From assembly GCA_025786725.1 (NCBI GenBank), contig JAHLTZ010000018.1, positions 248,001 through 312,000 on the forward strand: a stretch of DNA of 64,000 nucleotides, written 5' to 3'. Shown piece by piece: positions 12,383 to 24,148 of the stretch. This DNA is from Syncephalis fuscata (taxonomy: Eukaryota > Zoopagomycota > Zoopagomycetes > Zoopagales > Piptocephalidaceae). Below the pieces are notes generated by a model. The model was not told where the DNA came from. It was given only the letters and a program-made list of their open reading frames with translations, and made no database searches. Made by a program: the position numbers and the translations under genes. Position 1 is the first letter of the stretch; each line of letters begins with the position of its first letter.

Positions 12383-15300
12383 ATGACCGATCCAACAGAA
12401 TCGACCACAACAGAGATGGATGAGACGGCGATTGTCAATGACACTGCATTGGAAGACTTGGCAGAGTCAACTCATACGGAGGACGAGTTACTAGAACAGC
12501 ATACACTTTACGAAAAGGACAACCACCACTCATGGCGAGTCAAAGTGTTTTGTTGTAGTTCACCCGAACAGGATTGGGAAGATCTTGGCACTGGCTATTG
12601 TCATCAATTAGATGCATCTAGTTTCTCTGTTATGTCAGATAATCAACAAGATGTTGAAGTTGGTCAATGGCAGATAGGTTCAGATACTGAATTTAACAAG
12701 GAGAACACTAGTGGTAAAAGACTGGATACAATTGATGGATAGTATAGTAACTAATTATTTAACATTTTTTAATATATATATATATAGATGATGGCACATT
12801 AATTACATGGGAGGGTCAAGATGGTCTATATCATGCATTTAGCTTTGAAAGTAAAAAGGAACGAAATATTGCTTTGTAAGTGTTATTACTTGATAGTAAC
12901 AAGTATTTATGTGTATTTAATTAGAGATTTCTTTAATACACTTCGAAATAATGCCGCTAATGAATCAGAAGGTAATGATTAATTGATTAGCATTATAAAT
13001 ATTTATATATTTATATATTTACCTATTCATATATTTATATAGATGATATTCTTGAAACAAATACAAATTCAATGACTCTTTCACTGCCTACTATGGGTAA
13101 TTTATCAACATTATCGGCTCAATTAGCACCACAGTCAAAACAGTCCTATGATCGAGATGGTACATCTAAACTATTATTGACTATGGTAAGATACAAGTTG
13201 TACAATAGCTATAATAATAATAATAACCAGTGGTACAATATATAGGAATTTGTGGAACATCTAATTACTGTATTTGAACAATATGAAGATATAGAAGATG
13301 TAGAAAGTTTAATACAAATAGGGGATATTATGCGTAGAATAAGTAATACTATAATAGTAATATAATGATTTATTTGTATATTAATTGTATCTATACTAGT
13401 TCAAATGGGTAACACGGATTTATTACATCATCTGATTAGTGATACTATGATTGAACCGGTTTTGGGTATGCTTGAATGTAAGTTGTTAATAGATATTAGT
13501 ATATTACACTATATTATATTACATTGTATTATATTAATAATATTACTATTATTGCTATTATTGCTATTTAGATAGTTCGGAACATCCAACACAAAAGTCA
13601 TCATTTCGTGAACTATTTGCCAGTGGTCAGTATGTTGAGGTGATTGATGTGGGTCGTCCAGAAATACTTGATACTATTCATGAGACACATCGATTGTTAT
13701 TTCTAAAGAATGTTGCACTGCCACGTCATATGGATGACACCATGGCCTCGATTATATCTTCACGGATTCTTATGAATCATGTTGACATTATGGGCTATTT
13801 CCAAAGTGAACCGAAATTACTACGCAAATTATTAGATGTTATGGAAGATGATGAGGCACGTCCACGTCGGCGTTTGGATGCACTAAATACCTTGTCGAGT
13901 CTATGTTCTGTAACTAAAACGACACAGACAGCGATGCGTGACCAATTCTATCGGTAGGGTATAATAGCTACTTATATGATGGATGGTTATAGTAATAATA
14001 ACGACGATGTTAAATGAATACTCTGTTATAATACGCTTTTTTAGTACGCTAGCTGAAGTAGGCTTATTCACGACATTTGAACGGTTTCTAGCCCAGCCAG
14101 ATTTACCGGAAAATACTATTGTTATTAATATGCTTGTACTGATTCTGGATTATGATGCAGCATTATTGCGGGATCATATATTGCTAGAGTCGAAAAAACA
14201 GGAAATGACCATTTTAGACCATCTTATTCGTCTGTTACATACAAGTCGAAGTGGTTATCGAGTTGGACAGTTGGCCGAGGTATATTACTTGAATAGATCC
14301 ATATAAATACTTATAATGGCTATTAGATGTTGAAAACACTTGTGGGAGTTCATTTGGTAGATTCTCATTTAATACAACTCACCGCACAAGAAGTAAATAC
14401 AGTGTTGGTCGATATACAGTAGATACACTAACACTTGATACAATGCTATAGAATCCTGTATCCAGCGAATTTCTCAGTTATTTCTTTGATCGAAAATTTA
14501 TTTTATTACTACAACCATTGTTAAAATCTCAAGGTAAGATATTGATATATTGATATACTATTGTAATAATTTAATATGGTCAATGACATCTATGGAATAT
14601 GATAGACCTTACCACTATAGATGACTTGTTATTGTCGGAAAAACTGTGTGATATATTAAAGTCGCTGATTCAACGTCATCCAGAACGTGCCAAAGGTCCA
14701 CTGCTTAGTTCAGGCATTCTATTACATGTCACTCGTCTATTGGTACATCGACGTCAACAATTGTGCGGCAGTAAGTTAAAGTAAATACAGAATATGGTAT
14801 TTAACAGCTTATCTCTATTTTAGATGCATTTCGGGTAATTAGAGCCATTCTCAATTCAGATGATTCACAGTATATTCGATATTTTATTGATAACAATCTA
14901 ATTGAATCGGTATTTACATTTACAAATCGATGTCGACCATTGAGCAATGCCAATTACTGTGCTTGTTTGGAACTATTTTCATTTTAGCCACGGTAAGAAA
15001 TTAATCAATTAAGCATAATTAATTGGCTAATCGTGTACTTTAGAATAACATTAAAGTATTATTAAAGCATATTATGAAACGATATGTGCATCGGTTAGAA
15101 ATTCTAGTGCCTGACTGGCTATTTAACATGCTGTCTGATCGATATGAACAGAATGAAGAAGTATCCGAGGCACCGGTAGAGAGCAATGCGTCGAATGAAG
15201 TATCTGATACAACAATTGTTTATCTGTAAGTGATTACATGATAGCTAATAAGCTACCTAATAACTTTCTATTTATTTATTTATTTAGAGATCGTGGCCGA

Positions 15301-15666
15301 CGAGATGGCTGGTCTTCGTCGAGTATGGATAAAGACGAAGAGGATTATTTTAATGACTCGGACGATGATAATGAAAATACCGATATAGTCGGCAGTAGAT
15401 ATGAGCAAGATAATTCGGACTCAGAATCGGTTAGCTCTACAAATTCCTGTAAAAGACCACGGTCTGGTTCCAACGAGGATCTTCCGGCTGATACGGCTGC
15501 CAGTTTGGCCAATCTACCCAAACGACCTCGTTCCGTGGCATCTTATGACGGTGAAAATGACGATGAAGAAAATTGGTTTGATGCTATTTCGCATTATGAT
15601 TCGCCACCACCGACATCTAGTGTAAAAGATAGTACGACATCAAATACTACAGAAGCTGAACAATAA
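12383..15666 (+). CDS. PSY2: Protein phosphatase 4 regulatory subunit 3 (Psy2/SMEK)
   Basis: PP4R3 targets the PP4 catalytic subunit to substrates such as phosphorylated H2A and Rad53 in DNA-damage recovery. The start is ATG 12383. After an acidic leader comes the N-terminal EVH1/PH-like domain (SWRVKVFCCSSPEQDWEDLG, then LITWEGQDGLYHAFSFE). The Smk-1 helical domain follows with ILDTIHETHRLLFLKNVALP, MNHVDIMGYFQSEPKLLRKL and the armadillo-like repeats to about 15220. The last exon is the acidic/serine-rich tail (DKDEEDYFNDSDDDNENTD) ending NWFDAISHYDSPPPTS, characteristic of PP4R3. About fourteen exons. One base appears to be missing in the T-run near 14981-14985: the frame stops at FSF, while the next frame continues LAT and then splices to NNIKVLLKHIMKRYVHRLEI. 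Confidence 0.92.
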
Positions 15667-15844
15667 ATAATAAGTGATTACTATTAGTTTGACTATAGAT
15701 GATATAAGATGCGTCTGTTTTGCTCTGTTCTGTTCTGTAAATACAATCTATTATATAGGATAAGAAAACAATGTGTAATATGCACCAGTAATTGGTTATT
15801 TATTTGCACAACACAAATAGTAATAGCTAAACTAAGCACAGTTA

Positions 15845-17219
15845 CTAAAGCTTTGAAGGAAAGTTTTGCAAAATTTGTGGATATTTATAAAACGAAGCGG
15901 TCATCCAGTCACCACCGTCAACGACCATCGTGTGGCCTAGTTATCGTTTAGTCAATGTTAATAAATAGCTATTTATCAATAGTTTAATTTACCGTTAATG
16001 TAGCTGGCAGCGGGTGATACCAAGAATAGTGCAGCATGTTCGATATCAGTGATCGAGCCAAGTCGTTGCAATGGAATACCATTAATCAATTGTTCACGAG
16101 CATCTTTTGGCATAAGTCTCTGATGATCCATTTATGTTTAGGCCATTGTAGTAACTAATTGATTGCGTGGCCTACCTTTAATCCCTCCGTTGAATCAATA
16201 GGCTATAAAAGTGCATGTGTTACTAATCGTTTAATAAACTACTGTTTAATAAATACTTACACCTGGAGCAATACCATTTGTACGAATGCCTTGTGGCCCC
16301 CATTCAGTGGCCAATGATCTAAATTAGATAAATATAAGTAATAAGCATTGTTGGTTGGCTATTTAATGCTTACCGTGTTAACGAATCAATACCAGCTTTG
16401 GCGGCAGCTGGATGGGCCTACATAAACATTTAATTAACATTCAACTATAATTTGATTACATTACATACCTGTAGTGGGTTGCCACGATAATCAAGCGTAG
16501 CACTAATATTGAGAATGCATCCTTTTGAGGCTAGTAGAAACTCTTGACACGCTTTGGTTGTATTAAACGTGCCAACAAGATCGATTTCAATCACCGTCTA
16601 CTCGGTATTAGCAGATGCGTTGTGGACTAGCAATAGCTGTTATTGGTTCCCCTTACCTTGAAAGCATTGGGTGATAGCTTGCTAATTGGCGAGAGGAAGT
16701 TGCCAGCGGCGCAGTTGACGAGGATATCCAGATTGCCGGTCAGTGAGTTGACGGCAGTATTAATTGCCGCGCTAAGACCGGCTGCATCACGAACATCGGC
16801 CGCGGCGGTAACACATTTGCCGCCTAAACCACCCAAAAAACCGGTATAGTTATTAGTGTTGTTGGCATTGCCCCCACATTTTGGTCGCAGAGACGCTCGC
16901 GTACACACACACTTACCAGTAGCTTCGAAAATAGTCTTGGCAGCTTTTTCAAGACGCTCCTTACTAAAGTGTCAAATTATTAGTGCCAACAAAACGGATA
17001 GTTGCAGTGTCGTACTTTCTACCAATAATAATGACTGCGGCTCCATGACGAGCAAATGCCGTAGCAAGACCAAATCCAATGCCACTACCTACAATAGTTT
17101 TTAGCTCAGTGCACGTAAATGCAAACAGGCTAATACTTACCTCCGCCGGTAATAAGCGCAACCTTATTCTTTAGTATATCCGCGTGGAAGATAGCGGTGG
17201 TAGTGTTAGTGTTAGGCAT
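15845..17219 (-). CDS. SPS19: Peroxisomal 2,4-dienoyl-CoA reductase with C-terminal SKL
   Basis: Short-chain dehydrogenase that reduces 2,4-dienoyl-CoA in beta-oxidation of unsaturated fatty acids. The start at 17219 gives MPNTNTTTTAIFHADIL, then KNKVALITGGGSGIGFGLAT with the TGGGxGIG cofactor motif split by an intron. LDILVNCAAGNFLSPISKL matches the NCAAGNFL signature of DECR2/Sps19, followed by LVGTFNTTKACQEFL, the YRGNPLQAHPAAAKAGID region with the catalytic-type Lys, and TEWGPQGIRTNGIAPGPID. The final exon is joined by an intron with donor gtaaat near 15993. It encodes HTMVVDGGDWMTASFYKYP and ends in Ser-Lys-Leu-stop at 15845, a canonical PTS1 signal. The gene is convergent with PSY2. Small introns, one only about 50 nt, interrupt the Rossmann fold. 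Confidence 0.94.
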
Positions 17220-17937
17220 GGTGGATAAACGTAGATAAAAGCTGGAGGGTGTTTTAAATGAGGTGAATACTAATGCAACGCGTCGCTTTTTAATACAATC
17301 GATAACTAATCGGCATCGGAGCAGTTAACTTCCGAGCTTTGGTCACAAACTAATCAACTCTTTTTAATTCACCACGTATTTACGACAGTCTTTAATGTTT
17401 AATAATAAACTCTAATAGATTGCCATGGTTATTTTATAATGTATAATATAGAAATATTAGTATATATCTATGCGCTACTAAATACGTAAAGCAATAATAT
17501 AGCTGTTGATGTAATAATATTTATAATTAAGTTTACATTTGATCATTATATCTTAAGGAAAAAATATTTATTGAATTAAAATGTAGTCTATTTTACCGAC
17601 ATATTATTAAACAGAATAACTATATTTTATTCACTCTACGTTGATAATATTAACGATGGATTGATCGACAATAAATGATGTAAGATAATAATAGGCCTAG
17701 ACTTGTAGTAGTAAAGCGTTAAACAATAGCAAGCATTAGTTAAGTGTATCGGAATTACGGTAACTCTAAAAGCCGTTGTTGCTAAATATGCAGCTTGTTC
17801 CTGCTAGCATCCACTTGGATTTAAATGTAGGGACTTTTATTAGCTGTCCCCTTTACGGTTTGATCCTAGTTTAACGTGGTATAAACAATTAGTATAAGTT
17901 CTGTGTAATTTATCAAAACACATAAAGCTGTAGGCCA
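17220..17937. other. Intergenic region, no gene recognised
   Basis: AT-rich DNA between the DECR2 start and the orphan ORF. I see no convincing coding exon, tRNA or repeat. The first 60 bp must contain the DECR2 promoter. Confidence 0.5.
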
Positions 17938-18465
17938 ATGCACACAATACAGCTTACTTTCGCGAATCGGAATAGGTTCGGCATTTGCGATGGTTATAAT
18001 GGCCATCAAAAATGCAGTAAAAGCGGTAATGGCGGCAAAGAATTTTATGGTATCAGCAGTAGAAAATATAGTGAAAGCTTAACAGAGATTGCTGCAATGA
18101 TGAGTCCTCTAAATTCTACAGTGAATTATAGGGCTCATCAACAAGTAAGACGACTAGGTTCAAATCAGCATACTCATAAATCCAACCCTTTACCTAATAA
18201 TGGAGCTGCAAGTTCTCGTGCTAGTTTGATCAAGAGCCATAAACATGATAAGCCCCGCCAATATCCAAAGCCTACGTATGAGTACAAGCCTAAATATCAA
18301 TACAGTCATGCACTTAATAAGCACGCTTTTAATTTTGGCAAGAAATTTCAGCATCAACACAGCAATCCTGAATATCGCCTACGTCCAGTATCTGGACCAA
18401 AGAAAACTTTATATCAAACAAGTATTAGATCAAAGCAATGCACTCAAGAATTTAGTCGCATTTAA
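17938..18465 (+). CDS. Orphan 175-residue His/Lys/Tyr-rich ORF
   Basis: An uninterrupted ATG-to-TAA frame of 175 codons in AT-rich DNA where chance frames are usually shorter. The product is basic and polar, with Ser/Asn/Gly-rich residues in the first half and a His/Lys/Pro/Tyr-rich second half (KPTYEYKPKYQYSHALNKH). It has no signal peptide, membrane segment or motif I recognise. It lies between the housekeeping block and the F-box array. It may be a lineage-specific gene, a downstream exon of something larger, or chance; composition alone cannot settle this. Confidence 0.35.
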   Translation: MHTIQLTFANRNRFGICDGYNGHQKCSKSGNGGKEFYGISSRKYSESLTEIAAMMSPLNSTVNYRAHQQVRRLGSNQHTHKSNPLPNNGAASSRASLIKSHKHDKPRQYPKPTYEYKPKYQYSHALNKHAFNFGKKFQHQHSNPEYRLRPVSGPKKTLYQTSIRSKQCTQEFSRI

Positions 18466-18713
18466 TTACAAGACTTAAATCTTTTAGATTAATACTCAAG
18501 TATTAGCTACATATTGAATATTATACATGTACAGTTGAATAAACATTAAAAGTATTTAAATCAGCTTAAAAATAGCATTATGTAAATTAAATAATAACTA
18601 ACAGCACCAAATCTATTTATTTTAATATTAACACTTTATTTACATTATAAATACGTACATTAGCTGTATAATTTGTTTATCATAATGACAACAACAACAA
18701 TAACTTAAATTTA

Positions 18714-20386
18714 TTAAATAATTTCAAGCGCAAACCTTGTAATGAGTGTGTTTTTATTCATTAATATCATATGCTTATATGAAAATGCACAATAGTGTAC
18801 TTTTGGCAATGAAAATCTTTGAATATTGATATCACCAACTGCAACATCAATAATACAGTATCGATCAGTTTCATACCTATGACATACGATCTTTGTATCA
18901 ATAAAATACTGGAAATATTCAAATTTGTCATCTAAAATGCCTATGTTATTTTACGCTGAATCTCTTCATCCAATAATGAAATAATAATTAGTGGTGAGTG
19001 GTAGTATGAATGGAATACGAGCAGATCGTGTGTTGGAATTAAAATAAAAAGAGCTAATTTCTTCACCGAATAAGTGCGTTCAAAAATGATTTTTTTGCTT
19101 AAAAAGACCACTTTGACGCAATGCTTCTACTCCTTTATATAATCATTCATCGTCTTATCGCCGAAATCAATACCGTTGTAAAACAATATTTAATCACGGT
19201 TAATCAAATAAGTCTTTAATTCTGGACAGAAAACGTGATCGGGTAAAGTTCAATTATCCCAAACAATTATAGGCATTTGTATCGTACCTTCATCGTTCAT
19301 CATCAGGTTAGCGTCAGAAGTCAACAACACGCAAACTATTTTATAAAAAAACGCTGAAAAACAGTGCGAGTACTTTAGGATGATTATTTTGTGGCTGTTT
19401 ACTGTATGTATTCTAAAAGTATTACGGTAATAAAACTTTGAAAGCATAAGCGACTGAGGTTCACGTAATTGTGTCTTTGAAAACTGCAATAAAATGGCTG
19501 GTTGCGCTTAGTGGATCGGGATTCGGAAAATAACAAAGAAATTCCTACAATTTTACCATCCCATTTGCCATCAAGACTGATAGAATGCACCATCTTGCGA
19601 CTATTGGCATTATATATTTTAAATACGTAAGTGGGCACTATGTTGTACTTTAAATGAGAAATCAAACGCATGTTTTCATCAATGCCATTTGCCTGTTGCG
19701 GATATTAATAGAAATTATGCTATTTATTGCTCATAATTTGTTTTTATCCAGGTCTAGCAAATACGTTGTTATTACATTCTTTGGTAATATTTTAATCAAG
19801 TTGACTTGCAAACTGTGAGCTATTGCGATTCAACCAGGATAAACTGTGACCTTTGATTGTTCAGAGTCTTGCAATGCCAGCTTTCTAGATAAAATAAAAG
19901 TGTTTAGATCAATTTTTAATGTTGTCTTGTTTTCTTTCCAATTTAAACCTGTGTTGATACGTTGTTTATATCGTTTGAACCAAGTAAATTCTAATACAGT
20001 TTTGTTTTCCACATCAGTTAATGTTTTAGTTATTGTTTGATTTGTTTTAAATTCCAATTTAAGCCCGTGTTGAGATGTCGCTTATATCGCCGAAACAAAG
20101 TTAACTTTGGCTTTGCTTCATTTCCGTGTCAGCTATTTCTGCCGCTACTCTTTGCTCTTGTTCTAGTTGCCATCTAGCCAGTCAGTATTGGTGTTGATAT
20201 TATGACGAGAATGTTGCTGATACAGCTTGTGTCAAAGACTATCCCAGCTTATAATAAAGCTATATAATACTTTGCAAGTATGTGTCAAAGTAACTGTGGC
20301 AGCCGTTCCACTCAGCAACGATATACGATAAACTATAGCGATAGTTAGCCATATTTTTGGCAAAGCGCTGTTATTTTAAACTGACA
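18714..20386 (-). pseudogene. Decayed F-box-like paralogue (fourth copy of the tandem array)
   Basis: The whole segment aligns by eye with the three intact genes to its right but is broken by stops and frame changes. The start context (cat at 20384-20386) and the LPKIWLTI-type F-box start are still visible, as are fragments such as TWFKRYKQRINTGLNW (about 19950), NANSRKMVHSISLDGKWDGK (about 19590), KTQLREPQSLMLSKFYYRNT (about 19450) and, at the end, a TLIT-R-F-ALEII-stop remnant at 18714. It resembles the 22510-24081 gene most (compare KTKLREPQPLMLSRSNYRNT). The segment covering the TWFxRYKQR motif is present twice in tandem (about 19928-20040 and 20041-20158). It keeps the promoter element shared with the intact copies. 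Confidence 0.85.
19928..20158 (-). repeat. Internal tandem duplication in the F-box pseudogene
   Basis: Two adjacent, diverged copies of about 115 bp, each holding the segment equivalent to the LTWFxRYxQR...LNW motif of the intact paralogues. This would break the frame and may have inactivated the copy. Confidence 0.65.
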
Positions 20387-20718
20387 TTATGAAAACAAAC
20401 TAAACAAACAAATAGTTTCCTTCGACAAAATAGGCCTTTGAACTAAATATAATGACGTGACAAACTGCAGATTGAATAAATCTAGATTAAATTCTCAACG
20501 CTGGTAATTAATTAATTTTTAAATAATTCAACTTTTATAGCACATGTTGATTCGGTTTAATCTGGTATTTATTTACTTTAGTTTGTAAGTTATCAATATG
20601 TGCTCTACACTGTGTTAAATGCTATATATTTTATAATACATTGTAATTTAATGTAATTTTTTACGTATTCTTATTTATTATTAAGTAATGGTGACTTTAA
20701 AATTATTATTTAATAGAT
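20387..20718. other. Spacer between F-box pseudogene and first intact copy
   Basis: AT-rich spacer that contains the pseudogene's promoter remnant (20453-20460) and the 3' flank of the next gene. No other feature seen. Confidence 0.5.
20453..20460 (-). promoter_or_regulatory. Conserved CRE-like promoter element, pseudogene copy
   Basis: TCACGTCA on the minus strand, 67 bp upstream of the old start codon, followed toward the gene side by TTATATTTAGTTCAAAGG. The same block precedes the intact paralogues at 66-69 bp. Confidence 0.6.
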
Positions 20719-22314
20719 TTAGATTAGTTCAGATATAAAACTTGTAATAAGTATTGTTTCCTTATTCATTAATAGCATGTGACCAAATACAAATTTACAA
20801 AGTCGTACCATTGATATTGGGAACCGATGGATGTCTACGTTACCTGTTACAACGTCAATAACAAAATATTGGTTTGTATTATGACTATAGCCGACAATTT
20901 TTGCATCAATAAGATGTTGAAAATAATAAACTTCATCTCTAAAATCTATTGTATTAATTTCATGCAGAATCTTTCCATTGAATAATGACATAACAACTAG
21001 TGATGAGTTGATGCACAGATCTAATACAACCAAATTATATGCTGGAAATAAAATTAGGCAGTGCATAGTGTCTACCGAATGGCTGTCATCAAATATTGTT
21101 CCTTTGCTTAAAGAGACTACTCGGATGTAGCCTTGATTACTATCTATCAAGCCATTTGGCGTTTCCTCGAGTTGATAAGCGCTGCAATGAACTAGTATAC
21201 GATCGCTATCAATTGAATAAATTTCTGAAGTCCAGTGCATTGTAATATTGGAAAAAGTTATATAGTCTGATGCAATTGTAGTCATTCGCGCTGTATCATT
21301 GTCAATTATCTGCAAATCCGTATTAGATGATAACACGCGAACTATTTCATAGTTGAATCTGTGCTCGCTATTGTAGTACCTTATAATAATTGTCTCCTTA
21401 TCATTTTTTATATGTATTCTGTTGCTATATGAATTGTTAAAGTTTGAAAGAATAATGGATCGAGGCCGACACGATTGTGCTGTTGAAAAAATGTTATAAA
21501 CTAGCTGACTATTGCAAGGTGGTTTTGGATCAATGGACGGACCAATAATTTGTGAACTGGGAAACACTAAGGATGCATCTATAATTCTACCATCCCAGTT
21601 ACCATCAACATCGATAGAGTGCAACAGCTGGTAACTATTTGCGTCCCATATCTGAAGTATATCAAAGGGTCTTTTGGAATAACTTAAGCGTATAATTAAA
21701 CGCATACCTTCATCGGTGGCATCTACTTGTTGTCGGTGTTGATAGAATATTATGTTTTTTATCTTATTAAACCGGTCTTTGTCTAGATCTAACGAATGCA
21801 CTTTGACCGTATTCGTTGTAGAAAGCTTGATTAAATCAACAAAAAGATTATCACGATCAGCCATTGCAATCCAGCCAGGATAACTTGTGATGATTGTACT
21901 GCGCCTAATACTTGATTTTAATAATTTATCTATCATAAAGAAACTTGGATAGATCGTTGATGTTGGCTTGTTGTTTTGCCAATTTATGCTCATGTTGACA
22001 CGCTGACCATATCGCCTGAACCATGTAAGCTTTGGTACAGTTTCATTTTGTATATCAGTTACTGCACCTTTTGCGCTTAGTTCTTGCGTTAACTGCCACT
22101 GCAACCAGTCAATATCGGTATTGATATTACGGGGAAAATGTTGCTGATACAATGTTTGCCAAAAGCCATCATATTTAATAATGGAATTATACAATACTTT
22201 GCAAGTCCGTGCCAAAGCTACCGTGGCATCTATTCCACTAAACTGTGATATATAATAAACTATCTCAACAACTAGCCATATTTTTGGCAGCGTATTGTTA
22301 TTGTGTTTGAACAT
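20719..22314 (-). CDS. F-box-like protein, tandem copy 1 (intronless)
   Basis: 531-residue single-exon gene. The ATG at 22314 opens MFKHNNNTLPKIWLVVEIVY; a reading from 22335 would need a TTG start. The first 60 residues fit an F-box: Leu-Pro start, hydrophobic helix, then LARTCKVLYNSIIKYDGFWQ and LYQQHFPR. The rest is beta-rich with repeated short motifs (LTWFRRYGQRVNMSINW, DANSYQLLHSIDVDGNWDGR, SLFNGKILHEI, DVVTGNVDIHRF) that suggest propeller-type blades. By analogy it would be an SCF ubiquitin-ligase substrate receptor (inference). It is about 40-50% identical by eye to the two neighbours. Lack of introns sets the cluster apart from the intron-rich genes around it. Confidence 0.85.
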   Translation of the reverse strand: MFKHNNNTLPKIWLVVEIVYYISQFSGIDATVALARTCKVLYNSIIKYDGFWQTLYQQHFPRNINTDIDWLQWQLTQELSAKGAVTDIQNETVPKLTWFRRYGQRVNMSINWQNNKPTSTIYPSFFMIDKLLKSSIRRSTIITSYPGWIAMADRDNLFVDLIKLSTTNTVKVHSLDLDKDRFNKIKNIIFYQHRQQVDATDEGMRLIIRLSYSKRPFDILQIWDANSYQLLHSIDVDGNWDGRIIDASLVFPSSQIIGPSIDPKPPCNSQLVYNIFSTAQSCRPRSIILSNFNNSYSNRIHIKNDKETIIIRYYNSEHRFNYEIVRVLSSNTDLQIIDNDTARMTTIASDYITFSNITMHWTSEIYSIDSDRILVHCSAYQLEETPNGLIDSNQGYIRVVSLSKGTIFDDSHSVDTMHCLILFPAYNLVVLDLCINSSLVVMSLFNGKILHEINTIDFRDEVYYFQHLIDAKIVGYSHNTNQYFVIDVVTGNVDIHRFPISMVRLCKFVFGHMLLMNKETILITSFISELI

Positions 22315-22382
22315 GGTAGAAATAAAACTAAGCAAAAAGAAATGATTAATTGTAGCGAAAGAGGCCTTTGAACTAAACAGAA

Positions 22383-22390
22383 TGACATAT
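22383..22390 (-). promoter_or_regulatory. CRE-like promoter element, degenerate, upstream of F-box copy 1
   Basis: Reads TGACATAT on the plus strand, 69 bp before the ATG, at the position where the other copies have TGACGT(G/A)A. The flanking GGCCTTTGAACTAAA context is conserved. The core has lost the CG. Confidence 0.5.
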
Positions 22391-22509
22391 TAACCTGTAG
22401 ATAGAACACATTGAAAACAAACAGTTTGACGTGAACAGCTACTTTATTTGTAAAATAATTTAACTTTATATACACGCCGTGCTTTAATTTAATACAATTT
22501 TTATTAAAT

Positions 22510-24081
22510 TTAAATCAATTCCGGTATAAAGCTTGTAATGAGTGTTGTCTCTTCATTCATCAATATCATATACCCATATGCTGCTGTAAAATAGTGTGCT
22601 TTTGATAATAGAAACGAGTGGATGCTTACTTTCCCTGTTATAGCATCAATAACACAATATTGTTGAGTGGTATAATTGCAACCTACAATCTTCGTATCAA
22701 TAATATGTTGAAAATAATAAAATTTGCCATATAAAGTATTTATATCAATATGATGTCGAATCTTTCCGTTCAATAAGGAAATAATGACTAATGGCGCGCC
22801 ATCGTTTGAGTAGAATGCGATCAAATTATACGCTGAAATTAAAATAAAATATTCAAACTCTTGGGCAGGATAATCGCATTCAAGAATAACACCTTCATTT
22901 AAAGATATTACTCTGATGCAATGCTTCCATTTCTTTATAAAACCACTTAACGTTCTCTCGATTGAATAAGATTTGCAGTATAATAATACTCGATTGCAGT
23001 CAATCGAATAAAATTTAGAATCCTGCCAAAATGTACGATTGGATAAAGCCCAATTACCTCGAGTAATTGTAGCCATTTGTGTCGTGCCGCTATTGTCCAT
23101 CATCAAACTAAAATCAGAAGTCAGAAAAACACGAATTATTTTATATATTATTATGCGTAAATCAATGAAATGCTGCAGGATAATCATTTCGTTGTTGTTT
23201 GTCGTGTGTATTCTAAAAGTATTACGATAATTAGATCTTGAAAGCATAAGCGGCTGCGGTTCACGTAATTTTGTCTTTGAAAAGCTGCTGTAAAATGGCT
23301 GGTTGCGTTTACTGATTTGAGAGTCAAAGAATAGCGAAAAAGTTCCTATAATTCTACCATCCCATTTGTCATCAAGACTGATAGAGTACAGCAGTTCGCG
23401 GCTGTTGACACTATATATCTTAAGTGCGTAAATGGGCTCACTAATATATTCTAAATGGATAATTATATGTATTTCCTCATCAGTGTTATTTTCTTGTTGT
23501 CGATATTGGTAGAATTTTATATTATTCATTGCTTTTAAACTAGTTTTATCCAGGTCTAGCGGATATGTTTCAGCCATATTTTTTGATGATAGTTTAATTA
23601 AATCGACTTGTAAACTCACAAGACTTGCTATTGCAATCCAACCAGAATAAACAGCAATTTTTGATTTTTCATTTTGCTGCAATGATAACGCTTTAGGTAT
23701 ATTGAAAGGTTTTAGATAGACCGTCAATGTTGGCTTATTCCCCTGCCAATTTAAACAGATGTTAATACGCTGTTTATATCGCCGAAACCAAGTTAATTTT
23801 GGTATAATATCTTCTTTAGATTCAGCTACTGCTTCTGATGTTCTTTGTTCTTGTCCTGGCTGCCAATCTAACCAGTCAATATCGGTGTTGATATCGCGAG
23901 GAAAATGTTGTTGATACAGCTTGCGCCAGAGTTTATTATAGCCTATGATAGAGCTATATAATACTTTGCAAGTACGTGCCAAAGCAATTGTAGAGGCTGT
24001 TTCGCTCAACATCAATATATGATGAACTATATCGATAGTTAGCCATACTTTTGGCAACATGCTGTTGTTTTGTGTTAACAT
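22510..24081 (-). CDS. F-box-like protein, tandem copy 2 (intronless)
   Basis: 523 residues in one exon. The ATG at 24081 opens MLTQNNSMLPKVWLTIDIVH. The F-box-like region continues IALARTCKVLYSSIIGYNKL and WRKLYQQHFPRDINTDIDWL. Later motifs are LTWFRRYKQRINICLNWQ, VNSRELLYSISLDDKWDGR, SLLNGKIRHHI, DAITGKVSIHSF and a C-terminal LMNEETTLITSFIPELI. No transmembrane segment or signal peptide. It is the same length as copy 3 and the closest relative of the pseudogene. Probable substrate adaptor of an SCF ligase; the substrate is unknown. Its conserved CRE-like element is at 24149-24156. Confidence 0.86.
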   Translation of the reverse strand: MLTQNNSMLPKVWLTIDIVHHILMLSETASTIALARTCKVLYSSIIGYNKLWRKLYQQHFPRDINTDIDWLDWQPGQEQRTSEAVAESKEDIIPKLTWFRRYKQRINICLNWQGNKPTLTVYLKPFNIPKALSLQQNEKSKIAVYSGWIAIASLVSLQVDLIKLSSKNMAETYPLDLDKTSLKAMNNIKFYQYRQQENNTDEEIHIIIHLEYISEPIYALKIYSVNSRELLYSISLDDKWDGRIIGTFSLFFDSQISKRNQPFYSSFSKTKLREPQPLMLSRSNYRNTFRIHTTNNNEMIILQHFIDLRIIIYKIIRVFLTSDFSLMMDNSGTTQMATITRGNWALSNRTFWQDSKFYSIDCNRVLLYCKSYSIERTLSGFIKKWKHCIRVISLNEGVILECDYPAQEFEYFILISAYNLIAFYSNDGAPLVIISLLNGKIRHHIDINTLYGKFYYFQHIIDTKIVGCNYTTQQYCVIDAITGKVSIHSFLLSKAHYFTAAYGYMILMNEETTLITSFIPELI

Positions 24082-24148
24082 GGTGGAAATAAAGCCGAGC
24101 AAGCAAAATATTTACTAGGAATGGAAAAGATCTTTGAGCTAAGTAAAA

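Noticed and set aside
15709-15951. Plus-strand frame of 80 codons after PSY2
   Set aside because: It is antisense to the last DECR2 exon, which has a clear function and an SKL end.
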